DNA of 6,718 nucleotides from positions 1 through 6,718 of the forward strand of contig CALGKL010000331.1 in assembly GCA_937930495.1 (NCBI GenBank), read 5' to 3'. Numbering within the stretch: the first letter of the stretch is position 1; each line of letters opens with the position of its first letter. The stretch is from an uncultured Gloeocapsa sp. GTDB taxonomy: Bacteria; Cyanobacteriota; Cyanobacteriia; Cyanobacteriales; Gloeocapsaceae. This document shows positions 1-6,524 of the stretch, piece by piece. Both the position numbers and the translations under genes were made by a program. The notes under the pieces are model-generated. The model saw only the letters and a program-made list of their open reading frames with translations. It searched no databases and was not told where the DNA came from.

Positions 1-769
1 GTTTAAAGATTTTATCCCTATGTTTGAGAAATTTTTTGAGATGATAAATTAACCAAATAATTAAAATAGTGACAACAGCGATCGCCAAAAGTATAACCAA
101 ACGTACTCCAGGGTAATTAGCATTAAATGTGTATCCCCAAAGTCTTTGACTGAAAGAATGTTGGAGATTATTACGCCAAATAGAGGCTAATTCTTCAACA
201 GATTTACCATTAGCGCGACCGTCTATTTCTGTTACTGTAACGAGATCTTGTTGAGCTAAATTCAACTGAGGTTGTTTGGGGACAAAAATCACCGTTTGAC
301 TATTTTGTACACCTATTTCCACTCTAGGAGTTAAAGGATGTTTAGGTTTAGGGAAATTAGGTAACCAAAATTGCCAGTTTCTTTGAGGTATAATTAGGTC
401 ACGAAGAGACCGTGATTGAATAATATTATCTAGGACTTGAATAAAGCTTTTTTGTACTAATTGAGATCTAGTTTCTACCTCTAGTTGTACTTGTAAAGTG
501 GATTGATTTCCAATCAAAGGTAGAGCGAGGGTTAATTCTGGATAAAAATTATCAATAGTATATAGGTATATATTGCTACACCAAAATCTACCACAGACAA
601 AAGAACTATTTAAATTCCACCAAGGTAAGGTCGCAATTTTTTCTTGACGATTATTTTCTTGGTTTACAGGGAGTATTTGTGCTGGAGTTGAGTTATCTAT
701 ACTCAAAACGAGAGTAAAAGTAATTATAGTGGTAATAACAAATCTGACAGTAGGACTAAAGATGATCAT
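1..769 (-). CDS. Secreted/membrane protein, probable N-terminal part of an MscS-type mechanosensitive channel (partial, runs off the left edge)
   Basis: An uninterrupted frame of 256 codons runs from ATG at 769 to the window edge. The first ~31 residues look like a signal peptide: a hydrophobic stretch (VRFVITTIITFTLVLS) followed by a PAQ that resembles a cleavage site. Residues ~32-220 form a polar, probably periplasmic domain. A hydrophobic helix follows at ~222-243 (VRLVILLAIAVVTILIIWLI), and then a Lys/Arg-rich cytoplasmic-type tail. The segment at 177-196 (VTVTEIDGRANGKSVEELAS) followed by an IWRNNL stretch resembles the periplasmic region that precedes the channel helices in cyanobacterial MscS-family proteins. 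This match is from memory. The pore helix and beta domain would lie outside the window. Residues 59 and 64 form a CX4C pair that could be a periplasmic disulfide. An in-frame ATG at 799 would add ten residues; 769 is preferred because it places the signal peptide at the N-terminus. Neither start has a clear Shine-Dalgarno. It could instead be another exported membrane protein. Confidence 0.6.
   Translation of the reverse strand, partial: MIIFSPTVRFVITTIITFTLVLSIDNSTPAQILPVNQENNRQEKIATLPWWNLNSSFVCGRFWCSNIYLYTIDNFYPELTLALPLIGNQSTLQVQLEVETRSQLVQKSFIQVLDNIIQSRSLRDLIIPQRNWQFWLPNFPKPKHPLTPRVEIGVQNSQTVIFVPKQPQLNLAQQDLVTVTEIDGRANGKSVEELASIWRNNLQHSFSQRLWGYTFNANYPGVRLVILLAIAVVTILIIWLIYHLKKFLKHRDKIFK
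78..85. repeat. HIP1 octamer GCGATCGC
   Basis: This is the highly iterated palindrome typical of many cyanobacterial genomes, here inside the channel-like gene. It supports a cyanobacterial origin. Confidence 0.9.
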
Positions 770-805
770 GCTATTATGCCAACAATATGATAAGGACATA
801 ATAGC
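770..805 (-). repeat. Inverted repeat / RNA hairpin between cupA and the channel-like gene
   Basis: The sequence GCTATTATG at 770-778 is the exact reverse complement of CATAATAGC at 797-805, giving a 9-bp stem with an 18-nt loop. It fills most of the 45-nt gap after the cupA stop and ends directly against the ATG at 769. The upstream arm contains the alternative in-frame ATG at 799. There is no T-run after the stem on the minus strand, so it is not a standard intrinsic terminator. It could be an RNA processing, stabilising or translation-modulating element; that role is inference. Confidence 0.5.
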
Positions 806-814
806 CGATTTAGT

Positions 815-2104
815 TTAGCGATAATCAGTACGTTGGATATCCCGTAATCGCGCTTCAGGACGTTTAAAACGGTCTAATTGACTCTCATAAAACTGACGAT
901 TGATGAGAAGATGTTCAGGATTAGGATCATCGAGAGGGTAATGTAAAGCGGTACGCAAAGCTTGAATAACTGCGGAAGTGACGTTATACATGGAGCGTTG
1001 AAAAGAGATACCCAATTGAATCAACATATCATCTTCACCGCGACAATGTTGGCGGTAATATTCCTTGAGATATTCAGGTAAGAAATGGTACATATCGTCC
1101 ATTAATAGAGTAGGTGGAATACCCGCAGTACCTACAGGAAAGACATCAGCGTAGAGAATACCGTAATGGAAGTCTTTTTGTTGGTTGGGTACTTGTTCGG
1201 CTTGGGCATTGTATGATTTAGTACCACGGAAAGGTGCAGTACGGTAAAAAACTGCTTCCACATAGGGTAAAGCTGCTTCGTATAACCAAGTAAAACCCGC
1301 AGATTCCGGGACAATCTCATAACACTGACCTCGAATATAGACATGGTGATAAATAGGACGTCCGGCTGCAGCGAAGATACCGTTAACCAGAAAGTCCATG
1401 GCTTCTTTGACGGTAGTTATTTTACCCTCATCATAGAGATCTGACATTTCCAAAAAGACAGGAGCCATGACTTCCCAGAATAAACCTAAATTAGCGTAAT
1501 AGGATAATTGGCGTACCTGTTCGATAAACATCTCAGGGAAGAGACGATATAAACCCAACATTATAGGGTTACCTTGAAAATAGGCTTTAATCGCTCGCTC
1601 AGCGTTAGCTTTATACTCAGGAGTATCTAGATAAGCGTCAAACTTACCGATACCCATATCTCTACCATGCCAAAACATGGCGCGCATACAAGCTTCAGCA
1701 AATTCCATATTGATACGATCGTGTAATAAGTGATGGAAGATTTTTGGTCCAGGAATAGTCTTACCCTTGGCTATAAAAGCGAGTAATTCCGGATGTGCTG
1801 TCGCCTCACCCCGCCAAATCCTTAAGACTGCATCATCTCCCGCGTAATGGTTATGACGTTGTAGATAACTTTCAGGGAGGAAATATTTAAAGAAGGGTAA
1901 GGGGTTAAGAAAGACTTGTTCAGCGATATAGAGTAAATCTCGCCAATAAAAGTCCATAGGTACAGCGTAGGCTTTATAGATACCGATAATTTGCTTGAGG
2001 TTTTCTGGTGTATCTGGTAACATCGAACCTCCCGCTTCGAGACGGTGGATAATATCGGCGAATTCGTGGGTAGATGGGGGTAGAGTGGTAAGAGTTTGTG
2101 CCAT
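815..2104 (-). CDS. cupA: CO2 hydration protein CupA (ChpY), NDH-1MS subunit
   Basis: CupA is a hydrophilic subunit of the low-CO2-inducible NDH-1MS complex. It is thought to convert CO2 to HCO3- at the cytoplasmic face of the thylakoid membrane, coupled to plastoquinone reduction. The 429-residue product has the family's usual length (about 430) and no membrane segment. Recognisable ChpX/ChpY blocks are FHHLLHDR at 123-130, AGRPIYHHVYIRGQCYEIVPES at 247-268 (read as two adjoining pieces), DFHYGILYADVFPVGTAGIPP at 311-331 and GEDDMLIQLGISFQRSM at 356-372. The His/Arg cluster at 124-130 fits the recalled zinc site of CupA structures (a His and an Arg five residues apart); the mapping is inferred. 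An upstream in-frame ATG at 2191 would add 29 residues inside ndhD3. The start at 2104 is chosen because it begins MAQTL, has AGAGG 8 nt upstream and avoids an 82-nt overlap. Linkage to ndhF3/ndhD3 favours CupA over the constitutive CupB. Confidence 0.93.
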   Translation of the reverse strand: MAQTLTTLPPSTHEFADIIHRLEAGGSMLPDTPENLKQIIGIYKAYAVPMDFYWRDLLYIAEQVFLNPLPFFKYFLPESYLQRHNHYAGDDAVLRIWRGEATAHPELLAFIAKGKTIPGPKIFHHLLHDRINMEFAEACMRAMFWHGRDMGIGKFDAYLDTPEYKANAERAIKAYFQGNPIMLGLYRLFPEMFIEQVRQLSYYANLGLFWEVMAPVFLEMSDLYDEGKITTVKEAMDFLVNGIFAAAGRPIYHHVYIRGQCYEIVPESAGFTWLYEAALPYVEAVFYRTAPFRGTKSYNAQAEQVPNQQKDFHYGILYADVFPVGTAGIPPTLLMDDMYHFLPEYLKEYYRQHCRGEDDMLIQLGISFQRSMYNVTSAVIQALRTALHYPLDDPNPEHLLINRQFYESQLDRFKRPEARLRDIQRTDYR

Positions 2105-2109
2105 ATTGA

Positions 2110-3618
2110 TTACCTCTGGGCGTAAGTTTGGACTAGTTGAGTTGCCGAAGCGATCGCGTTGGTGGTAGTTTCTGTTGGTCCAACTAACCAATTAGGTTGG
2201 ATTCCCAAGATAAAAATGATTCCAGCGAGAATCAAAGCGGGTATTTTTTCCGACCACTGTACCCGGGGATAGTAAGCTAAGCGGTTATCGAGTTTACCGA
2301 AACAGGTACGATTGAGCAGGATAACGAAGTAAACAGCAGTTAAACCCGAGGCGATGATACAGAGTAGGGTAGGAATGGGGAAAGTGGTAAAACTTCCTTG
2401 GAAAATCAGGAATTCGGCGATAAATCCTACTAAACCAGGAATACCTGCACTTGCCATCCCTCCGAGGATTAGTAAAGCACTAGTTAGGGGTAAACCGCGG
2501 ATAGGATTCATTAAACCATTGAGTACGTCTAAATTCCTTGTTCCAGCTTTGCGTTCCACGATCCCTACCAGGTGAAAGAGGAGGGCTAAAATCAAACCAT
2601 GGCTGACCATTTGGGCTACTGCACCTAGTAAACTTAATTCTGTCCAAGCGGCGGTAGCCACTAGTATATATCCCATGTGACCAATAGAGCTATAAGCTAC
2701 CATGCGTTTAATGTCTTTTTGGGCGATGGCGCTTAAGGCACCATAGACTACGGTTATGGTGCCGACGATCGCCAATCCTGGAGCTACCAATCGCCAAGTT
2801 TCGGGGAATAACTGTAAACCAAAGCGAATTAAGCCATAGGTCCCCAATTTTGCTAGTATTCCTCCTAAAAGAATTGTCACCGCGGGGGATGCTTCGGTAT
2901 AAGCGTCTGGTAACCAAGTGTGCAGGGGAACTAGGGGTATTTTGATCCCGAAACCCACTACTAAAATTGTGAGGAGAATTAGTTGGGTTTTTGGGGATAA
3001 TTCTAGGGTAGAGATGGATTGATAGTCGAAATCTGTTGCACCAGTTAACCAGACTATGCCGAGGAAAGCGGCTAAGACTAATAAACCTGAAATAGCTGTA
3101 TAGAGGAGAAATTTAATCCCAGCGTAAGCGCGATTAGGTCCACCCCAGATAGAAATGAGTAAGTAAAAGGGTATTAACTCAATTTCGTAAAAAATGACGA
3201 ATAATAAAAGATTTTGTGCCATTAAGGCTCCCGCTATTCCCCCGTTACTCAGCAAGATCAAGGAATAGTATAAACGTGGACGTTCCACTTTATCCCCAAT
3301 ACTGTAAATAGCAACTAGGGTTAATATCCCATTAAGGATTAATAAGGGTAGGGATATGCCATCTACGGCGAGACTATAGTTTAAACCAATGGTTTCAATC
3401 CAGGGAAGATACTCATTAAATTGCCCTTGGCTATCAGAATAATTAAATTGCCAGAGTAAAATTAAACTTACCGCAATAATTAGGCAAGTGAAAAGGCTGG
3501 TAATTTGTCTTAAACGTGCTGCCAAGCACATACCAGGGGGATCGCTTTTTAGGGAAAAAGGAGCAAATCCCACCAATAAAGCAGCAATAACGGGTAACCA
3601 AAGTAAGATACTCAGCAT
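2110..3618 (-). CDS. ndhD3: NAD(P)H-quinone oxidoreductase chain 4, NdhD3-type (NuoM family)
   Basis: This is an antiporter-like membrane subunit of NDH-1MS, homologous to NuoM/ND4. It forms part of the proton-translocating arm in the thylakoid membrane. The 502-residue product is strongly hydrophobic, with about 14 predicted helices. Residues matching the NuoM proton path are visible: Glu145 in FYEIELIPFYLL, Lys226 and His233 in KIPLVPLHTWLPDAYTEA, Lys257 in GGILAKLGTYG, Lys304 in AQKDIKR, His340 in QMVSHGLILALLFH and Glu402 in GFIAEFLIF. Unlike its NdhF3 partner it keeps the canonical set. The start at 3618 lies 4 nt after the ndhF3 stop and has no clear Shine-Dalgarno (TACTGTAAAATC precedes ATG), so it is probably translated by coupling to ndhF3. 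The D3 assignment, rather than D4, rests on the gene order F3-D3-cupA with a CcmR-type regulator; a D4 paralogue cannot be fully excluded by eye. Confidence 0.9.
   Translation of the reverse strand: MLSILLWLPVIAALLVGFAPFSLKSDPPGMCLAARLRQITSLFTCLIIAVSLILLWQFNYSDSQGQFNEYLPWIETIGLNYSLAVDGISLPLLILNGILTLVAIYSIGDKVERPRLYYSLILLSNGGIAGALMAQNLLLFVIFYEIELIPFYLLISIWGGPNRAYAGIKFLLYTAISGLLVLAAFLGIVWLTGATDFDYQSISTLELSPKTQLILLTILVVGFGIKIPLVPLHTWLPDAYTEASPAVTILLGGILAKLGTYGLIRFGLQLFPETWRLVAPGLAIVGTITVVYGALSAIAQKDIKRMVAYSSIGHMGYILVATAAWTELSLLGAVAQMVSHGLILALLFHLVGIVERKAGTRNLDVLNGLMNPIRGLPLTSALLILGGMASAGIPGLVGFIAEFLIFQGSFTTFPIPTLLCIIASGLTAVYFVILLNRTCFGKLDNRLAYYPRVQWSEKIPALILAGIIFILGIQPNWLVGPTETTTNAIASATQLVQTYAQR
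2113..2117 (-). promoter_or_regulatory. Shine-Dalgarno of cupA
   Basis: AGAGG lies 8 nt upstream of the ATG at 2104 and is read inside the last codons of ndhD3 (CAG AGG TAA). It decides the cupA start at 2104 rather than the in-frame ATG at 2191, and suggests translational coupling to ndhD3. Confidence 0.75.
2150..2157. repeat. HIP1 octamer GCGATCGC
   Basis: HIP1 site within the 3' end of ndhD3, encoding part of the Ala-Ile-Ala-Ser stretch near residues 488-491. Confidence 0.9.
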
Positions 3619-3622
3619 GATT

Positions 3623-5449
3623 TTACAGTAGGATTAAAAAACAAAAGATAGCCACCCCAATTAAGATGGATAAAGCGTAAAATTGGGTTTGTCCTGAAAC
3701 GTTGTATTTTAAGCTTTGACCACTAAAAACCGTGACTAAACCGACTAAATTAACGACACCATCGATAATAAAGCGGTCAAACCAAGAGATTAATTGTGAG
3801 ATGAGATTAACTGCACCGACGATGGTTAATTTATAGAGTTTAGCGGTGTAAAAGTCATAGGCAAAAAAGTCTTGTAGGGCTTTTGGTTGTAGAATAATCG
3901 GTTTAAAAATCCGATCGTTGAGATAGATATATGTTGCTAAACCTCCACCTAATAGGGTTGATAAAAGCAATAAACTGATTAATCCTAGGTTAAAACTACC
4001 CCAATCGGGTAATAATCCGGCAATTCCTAGTAATAGGGGTAAATGCAAGACAATCCCCATTAAAAAAGTCATGGGTAAAACTAAAGCCCACAAACCCTCT
4101 GGCGATCGCACGGTCATCGGTTTGGGTTGACCGCCAAAAATAGCGCCAAATTCCCGCATCACGCTAAAAGCGGTTAAACCGTTGACTAGAATCACCACTA
4201 GAGCGACCATTGGATGTTCTAACCATAATCGTTGTATAAATTCACTCAAGACCCAAAAACCCCCACCAGGTGGAAAAGCCACTAAAGCGGTTGCTCCCAC
4301 TAGATAAGCTAAACCTGAAATGGGACGACGACTCCATAAACCTCCATATTGTCTCAAGTCTTGGGTAATGTTATTTAAAACAATACCCCCGATACTCATG
4401 ACTAATAACGCCATGGCTACAGCATAAACCAGTAATAACTTTAAGGCGATCTCCTCAAGTCCTGTTGCTACCGCTATAAAGACTAAACCCATATACCCAC
4501 TCACCGAATAGGAGAGGGAACGTTTGATATCGATTTGGGCGATCGCGATTAAAGAAGCTCCTACCGCTGTAGCCGCTCCAATTACTAGCATTACCTCTGC
4601 GGTTATTCCTGATAGAGCCAATACCGGTTGTAATTTAATTAATACCCAAGCTCCCGTAGAAACAACCACTGTATTACGTAAAATCGTAGCCGGCATTGGT
4701 CCTTCCATGGCTTCGTCTAGCCATAAATGTAGGGGAAATTGAGCGCATTTACCCAAAGGTCCTGCTATTAAAGCTAAACAGAGTAAATTAGCGGTTTGAG
4801 GGCTAATTGTGGTGGTTTGAGCCCATTTGGCTAATTCGGTATAATTCCAAGTTCCTGCTAGAGGTAATAAAGCCACAACCCCCATCAACAGGATTAAATC
4901 CCCCACACGTTTGGTTAAAAACGCATCTCTAGCACCAGTTACTACTAAGGACTGATTAAACCAAAATCCGATTAACAGATAAGTACCTAGAGTCAATATT
5001 TCTAGGATCACGTAACTAAAAAACAAAGAGTTACACAGCACTAGGGTACACATCCCCGCTTCAAACAGATTTAACAGGGAGAAAAAACGCGGCCATCCCC
5101 AATCCATTTCCATATAACCCACAGCGTAGATTTGAGCCAACAGATTCAAACCCGTAATCAGAATTAGGGCGATAATATTTACCGCTGAGAATTCTAGATC
5201 TAAAGAAATAGTTAAATTAGCCGTCTCTAACCAATTAAATGAGCTATATTGGGTATTAGAATCGAGGGCTATAGGCAATGCTAGTAAACTGTGTAAAAAA
5301 GCCAGAGTAGTCAGAAGAATGTTAATATAGCCACTCGGTCTAGGGCCTAGATTACGATTCAAACCAGGTGACCAAGGTATAACCAGGAGCGTCCCTAAAA
5401 GAGCGTAACAGGGAACTAACCAGATGGTCTGGTAAAGATTATTGAGCAT
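3623..5449 (-). CDS. ndhF3: NAD(P)H-quinone oxidoreductase chain 5, NdhF3-type (NuoL family, CO2-uptake form)
   Basis: This is the distal membrane subunit of NDH-1MS; CupA docks on it. The 608-residue product is hydrophobic throughout and has the length I recall for NdhF3, shorter than respiratory NdhF1. NuoL-family features include Glu150 in VILEILTLGTYLLIGFW, the RDAFLTKRVGD block at 174-184, Lys234 in GPLGKCAQFPLHLWL and Lys309 in QIDIKR. A DRFIIDGVVN block lies at 558-567, near the C-terminal end. Several canonical NuoL motifs are replaced, which separates the CO2-uptake NdhF3/F4 group from NdhF1. The usual ALIHAATMV reads TILRNTVVV at 255-263, the usual MTHAFFKALLFLGAGS reads VYAVAMALLVMSIGG at 341-355, and the usual GFFSKDEIL reads GFWVLSEFI at 397-405. 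The ATG at 5449 has AAGAGG 7 nt upstream and lies 22 nt after the regulator's stop, consistent with co-transcription. No convincing internal promoter was seen in that gap. Confidence 0.93.
   Translation of the reverse strand: MLNNLYQTIWLVPCYALLGTLLVIPWSPGLNRNLGPRPSGYINILLTTLAFLHSLLALPIALDSNTQYSSFNWLETANLTISLDLEFSAVNIIALILITGLNLLAQIYAVGYMEMDWGWPRFFSLLNLFEAGMCTLVLCNSLFFSYVILEILTLGTYLLIGFWFNQSLVVTGARDAFLTKRVGDLILLMGVVALLPLAGTWNYTELAKWAQTTTISPQTANLLCLALIAGPLGKCAQFPLHLWLDEAMEGPMPATILRNTVVVSTGAWVLIKLQPVLALSGITAEVMLVIGAATAVGASLIAIAQIDIKRSLSYSVSGYMGLVFIAVATGLEEIALKLLLVYAVAMALLVMSIGGIVLNNITQDLRQYGGLWSRRPISGLAYLVGATALVAFPPGGGFWVLSEFIQRLWLEHPMVALVVILVNGLTAFSVMREFGAIFGGQPKPMTVRSPEGLWALVLPMTFLMGIVLHLPLLLGIAGLLPDWGSFNLGLISLLLLSTLLGGGLATYIYLNDRIFKPIILQPKALQDFFAYDFYTAKLYKLTIVGAVNLISQLISWFDRFIIDGVVNLVGLVTVFSGQSLKYNVSGQTQFYALSILIGVAIFCFLILL
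4102..4109. repeat. HIP1 octamer GCGATCGC
   Basis: HIP1 site within ndhF3, in the region of the Val-Arg-Ser-Pro loop near residue 449. Confidence 0.9.
4539..4546. repeat. HIP1 octamer GCGATCGC
   Basis: HIP1 site within ndhF3, in the codons for the Ala-Ile-Ala-Gln stretch just before the conserved DIKR. Confidence 0.9.
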
Positions 5450-5456
5450 TGATTAA

Positions 5457-5462
5457 CCTCTT
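5457..5462 (-). promoter_or_regulatory. Shine-Dalgarno of ndhF3
   Basis: AAGAGG is placed 7 nt upstream of the ndhF3 ATG at 5449. It is the strongest ribosome binding site in the operon and supports this start. Confidence 0.75.
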
Positions 5463-5471
5463 TTTAGAATG

Positions 5472-6404
5472 CTACTGCCTAACTAAATCACTTTTTAACA
5501 AAGACATATCTATCTGTTGACTTTTGAGGATCAAATAGTCTAGAAAAGTTTGGGCGATAATCGAAAGACGCTTTCCTGAGAGATAAGCAACGTACCAACG
5601 ACGTCGAATCGGAAAATGTTGTACATCTAGGATGACTAATTCTGGGTTGGGAATTTGGGAAATCAAGGTATGCTTTGATAATACAGATATCCCTAAACCT
5701 CCGGCGATCGCCTGTTTGATCGCTTCATTACTACCTAACTCCAATCTTACCCCTACCTGAATGCGATGACGAGCGAAGAGTTCTTCTACCGCAGCGCGAG
5801 TACCTGAACCCTCTTCACGCATGATAAAGGGTTGATCCTGTAACAGTTGGATAGGGATATTCTCCTGTTTAGCTAAGGGATGATCGTAACGAGCAACCAC
5901 TACTAGGGGATTTTCCAGAAAAGGTTGACTATATAAATCAACTTCCTCAGGAGGTTGACTCAGGATATACAAATCGTGCTCATTTTCTAACATCTGACGT
6001 TGCATTTTTTGATGATTAGTCACATCTAGAGAGACGTCTATTCCTGGGTATTCCTCACAAAAAGCCCCCAAAATCCTCGGGATAAAATATTTAGCCGTGG
6101 TAATTACTGCTAAACGCAATTTACCCTGTTTAGTCCCCTTGAGATCCGCTATCTTCATCTCAAAATTATCTAAACGCTCAAAAACATCTTGACAGGTTTG
6201 TAATAACTCTTTACCCGCTTCCGTTAAATAGAGACGTTTACCTATTTGTTCAAACAACGGTAAACCAACTACTTTAGTCAATTGCTTAATTTGACTAGAA
6301 ACCGTTGGTTGAGTGATATACAACTCCTCAGCTGCCTTAGTAAAACTACCTAGACGGGCTGTAGCTTCAAAAACGGCGAGTTGATGCAGGGTTGCGTGAA
6401 TCAT
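5472..6404 (-). CDS. ccmR: LysR-type transcriptional regulator of the CcmR/NdhR/CmpR clade
   Basis: This is a cytoplasmic DNA-binding regulator of inorganic-carbon acquisition. The 310-residue product has the normal LysR length. A winged helix-turn-helix occupies the first ~65 residues, with SFTKAAEELYITQPTVSSQIKQ at about 20-41 (read as two helices) and the wing LFEQIGKRLYLTEAGKELL. A linker helix runs to ~92, and the effector domain begins at LAVITTAKYFIPR (98-110). Likely ligand-contacting elements are Thr102/Thr103, the EEGSGTR loop at 197-203 and the GSNEAIKQAIAGGLGISVLS block at 224-243. CcmR/NdhR represses ndhF3-ndhD3-cupA in other cyanobacteria with 2-oxoglutarate and NADP+ as corepressors, and 2-phosphoglycolate relieves repression. 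CmpR is an activator of the same clade. The ccmR name rests on linkage to ndhF3; CmpR is the main alternative, and RbcR is unlikely from the N-terminal sequence. The ATG at 6404 lacks a clear Shine-Dalgarno and follows a CCTTCCTTCC leader. Confidence 0.88.
   Translation of the reverse strand: MIHATLHQLAVFEATARLGSFTKAAEELYITQPTVSSQIKQLTKVVGLPLFEQIGKRLYLTEAGKELLQTCQDVFERLDNFEMKIADLKGTKQGKLRLAVITTAKYFIPRILGAFCEEYPGIDVSLDVTNHQKMQRQMLENEHDLYILSQPPEEVDLYSQPFLENPLVVVARYDHPLAKQENIPIQLLQDQPFIMREEGSGTRAAVEELFARHRIQVGVRLELGSNEAIKQAIAGGLGISVLSKHTLISQIPNPELVILDVQHFPIRRRWYVAYLSGKRLSIIAQTFLDYLILKSQQIDMSLLKSDLVRQ
5704..5711. repeat. HIP1 octamer GCGATCGC
   Basis: HIP1 site within the LysR-type regulator gene, in the codons of the conserved QAIAGG block. 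Confidence 0.9.
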
Positions 6405-6423
6405 AACTCAGGAAGGAAGGATA

Positions 6424-6431
6424 AACTAGTT
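6424..6431. repeat. Palindrome AACTAGTT, copy 1 (at the operon start site)
   Basis: This perfect 8-bp palindrome falls at the expected transcription start of the minus-strand promoter (about 6428). An identical copy lies at 6542-6549 by the plus-strand promoter. Candidate protein-binding site; function inferred. Confidence 0.4.
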
Positions 6432-6434
6432 CTT

Positions 6435-6463
6435 ATCATAGACTAAAATCAATCTTTTGGCAA
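6435..6463 (-). promoter_or_regulatory. Probable sigma-70-type promoter of the ccmR-ndhF3-ndhD3-cupA operon
   Basis: On the minus strand a -35 TTGCCA (6463-6458) is followed by a 17-nt spacer and a -10 TATGAT (6440-6435). Both hexamers are close to consensus and the spacing is ideal. Transcription would start near 6428, giving a leader of about 24 nt before the ccmR ATG. Confidence 0.6.
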
Positions 6464-6487
6464 ATAAAATTTATTTATATCTATGAT
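6457..6487 (+). promoter_or_regulatory. Weak candidate divergent promoter, back to back with the operon promoter
   Basis: On the plus strand TTGGCA (6457-6462) and TATGAT (6482-6487) are separated by 19 bp, longer than ideal. Its -35 overlaps that of the minus-strand promoter. If used it would give a leader of about 95 nt for the gene at 6591. It may only be a by-product of the inverted-repeat symmetry. Confidence 0.25.
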
Positions 6488-6524
6488 AAAGGGGTGAGGA
6501 GGAAAGGAGTTAGTCGGCAGGTTT

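Larger units (their letters stand above)
6433..6489. repeat. 10-bp inverted repeat, possible operator, around the divergent promoter core
   Basis: TTATCATAGA at 6433-6442 is the exact reverse complement of TCTATGATAA at 6480-6489; the arms are separated by 37 bp. The left arm covers the -10 element of the operon promoter, and the right arm holds an equivalent TATGAT on the plus strand. Between them lies the near-palindrome TTTGGCAAA (6456-6464). The left arm also opens a TTA-N8-TAA (6433-6446), a spacing recalled for CmpR sites. LysR regulators bind dyads of this kind, but which protein binds here is inference. Confidence 0.5.

Noticed and set aside
786..793. Third copy of TATGATAA as part of an operator family
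   Set aside because: It lies in the hairpin loop after cupA, is only 8 bp, AT-rich, and unpaired with other promoter elements; chance is the simplest explanation.
770..814. Intrinsic terminator after cupA
   Set aside because: The stem is AT-rich and not followed by a T-run on the minus strand, so it does not meet the terminator pattern.
2105..2191. Longer N-terminus for CupA starting at 2191
   Set aside because: The extra 29 residues lie inside the ndhD3 coding end, are polar and unlike the family, and the ATG at 2104 has a good Shine-Dalgarno and the expected length.
2354..2575. Plus-strand open frame inside ndhD3
   Set aside because: It is antisense to a well-supported gene, has no ribosome binding site or recognisable family, and looks like a shadow of the coding strand.
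4524..4742. Plus-strand open frame inside ndhF3
   Set aside because: It is antisense to conserved NdhF3 motifs and has no independent support.
6446..6453. NdhR-type site TCAATG-N10-ATCAAT
   Set aside because: Only the ATCAAT half (6448-6453) is present; the partner half is missing at the right distance in either orientation.
6488..6510. Purine-rich tract (GGGGTGAGGAGGAAAGGAG) as a ribosome binding site for an unlisted plus-strand gene
   Set aside because: No start codon lies at a suitable distance with an open frame; a TTG further on at 6525 closes after eight codons.
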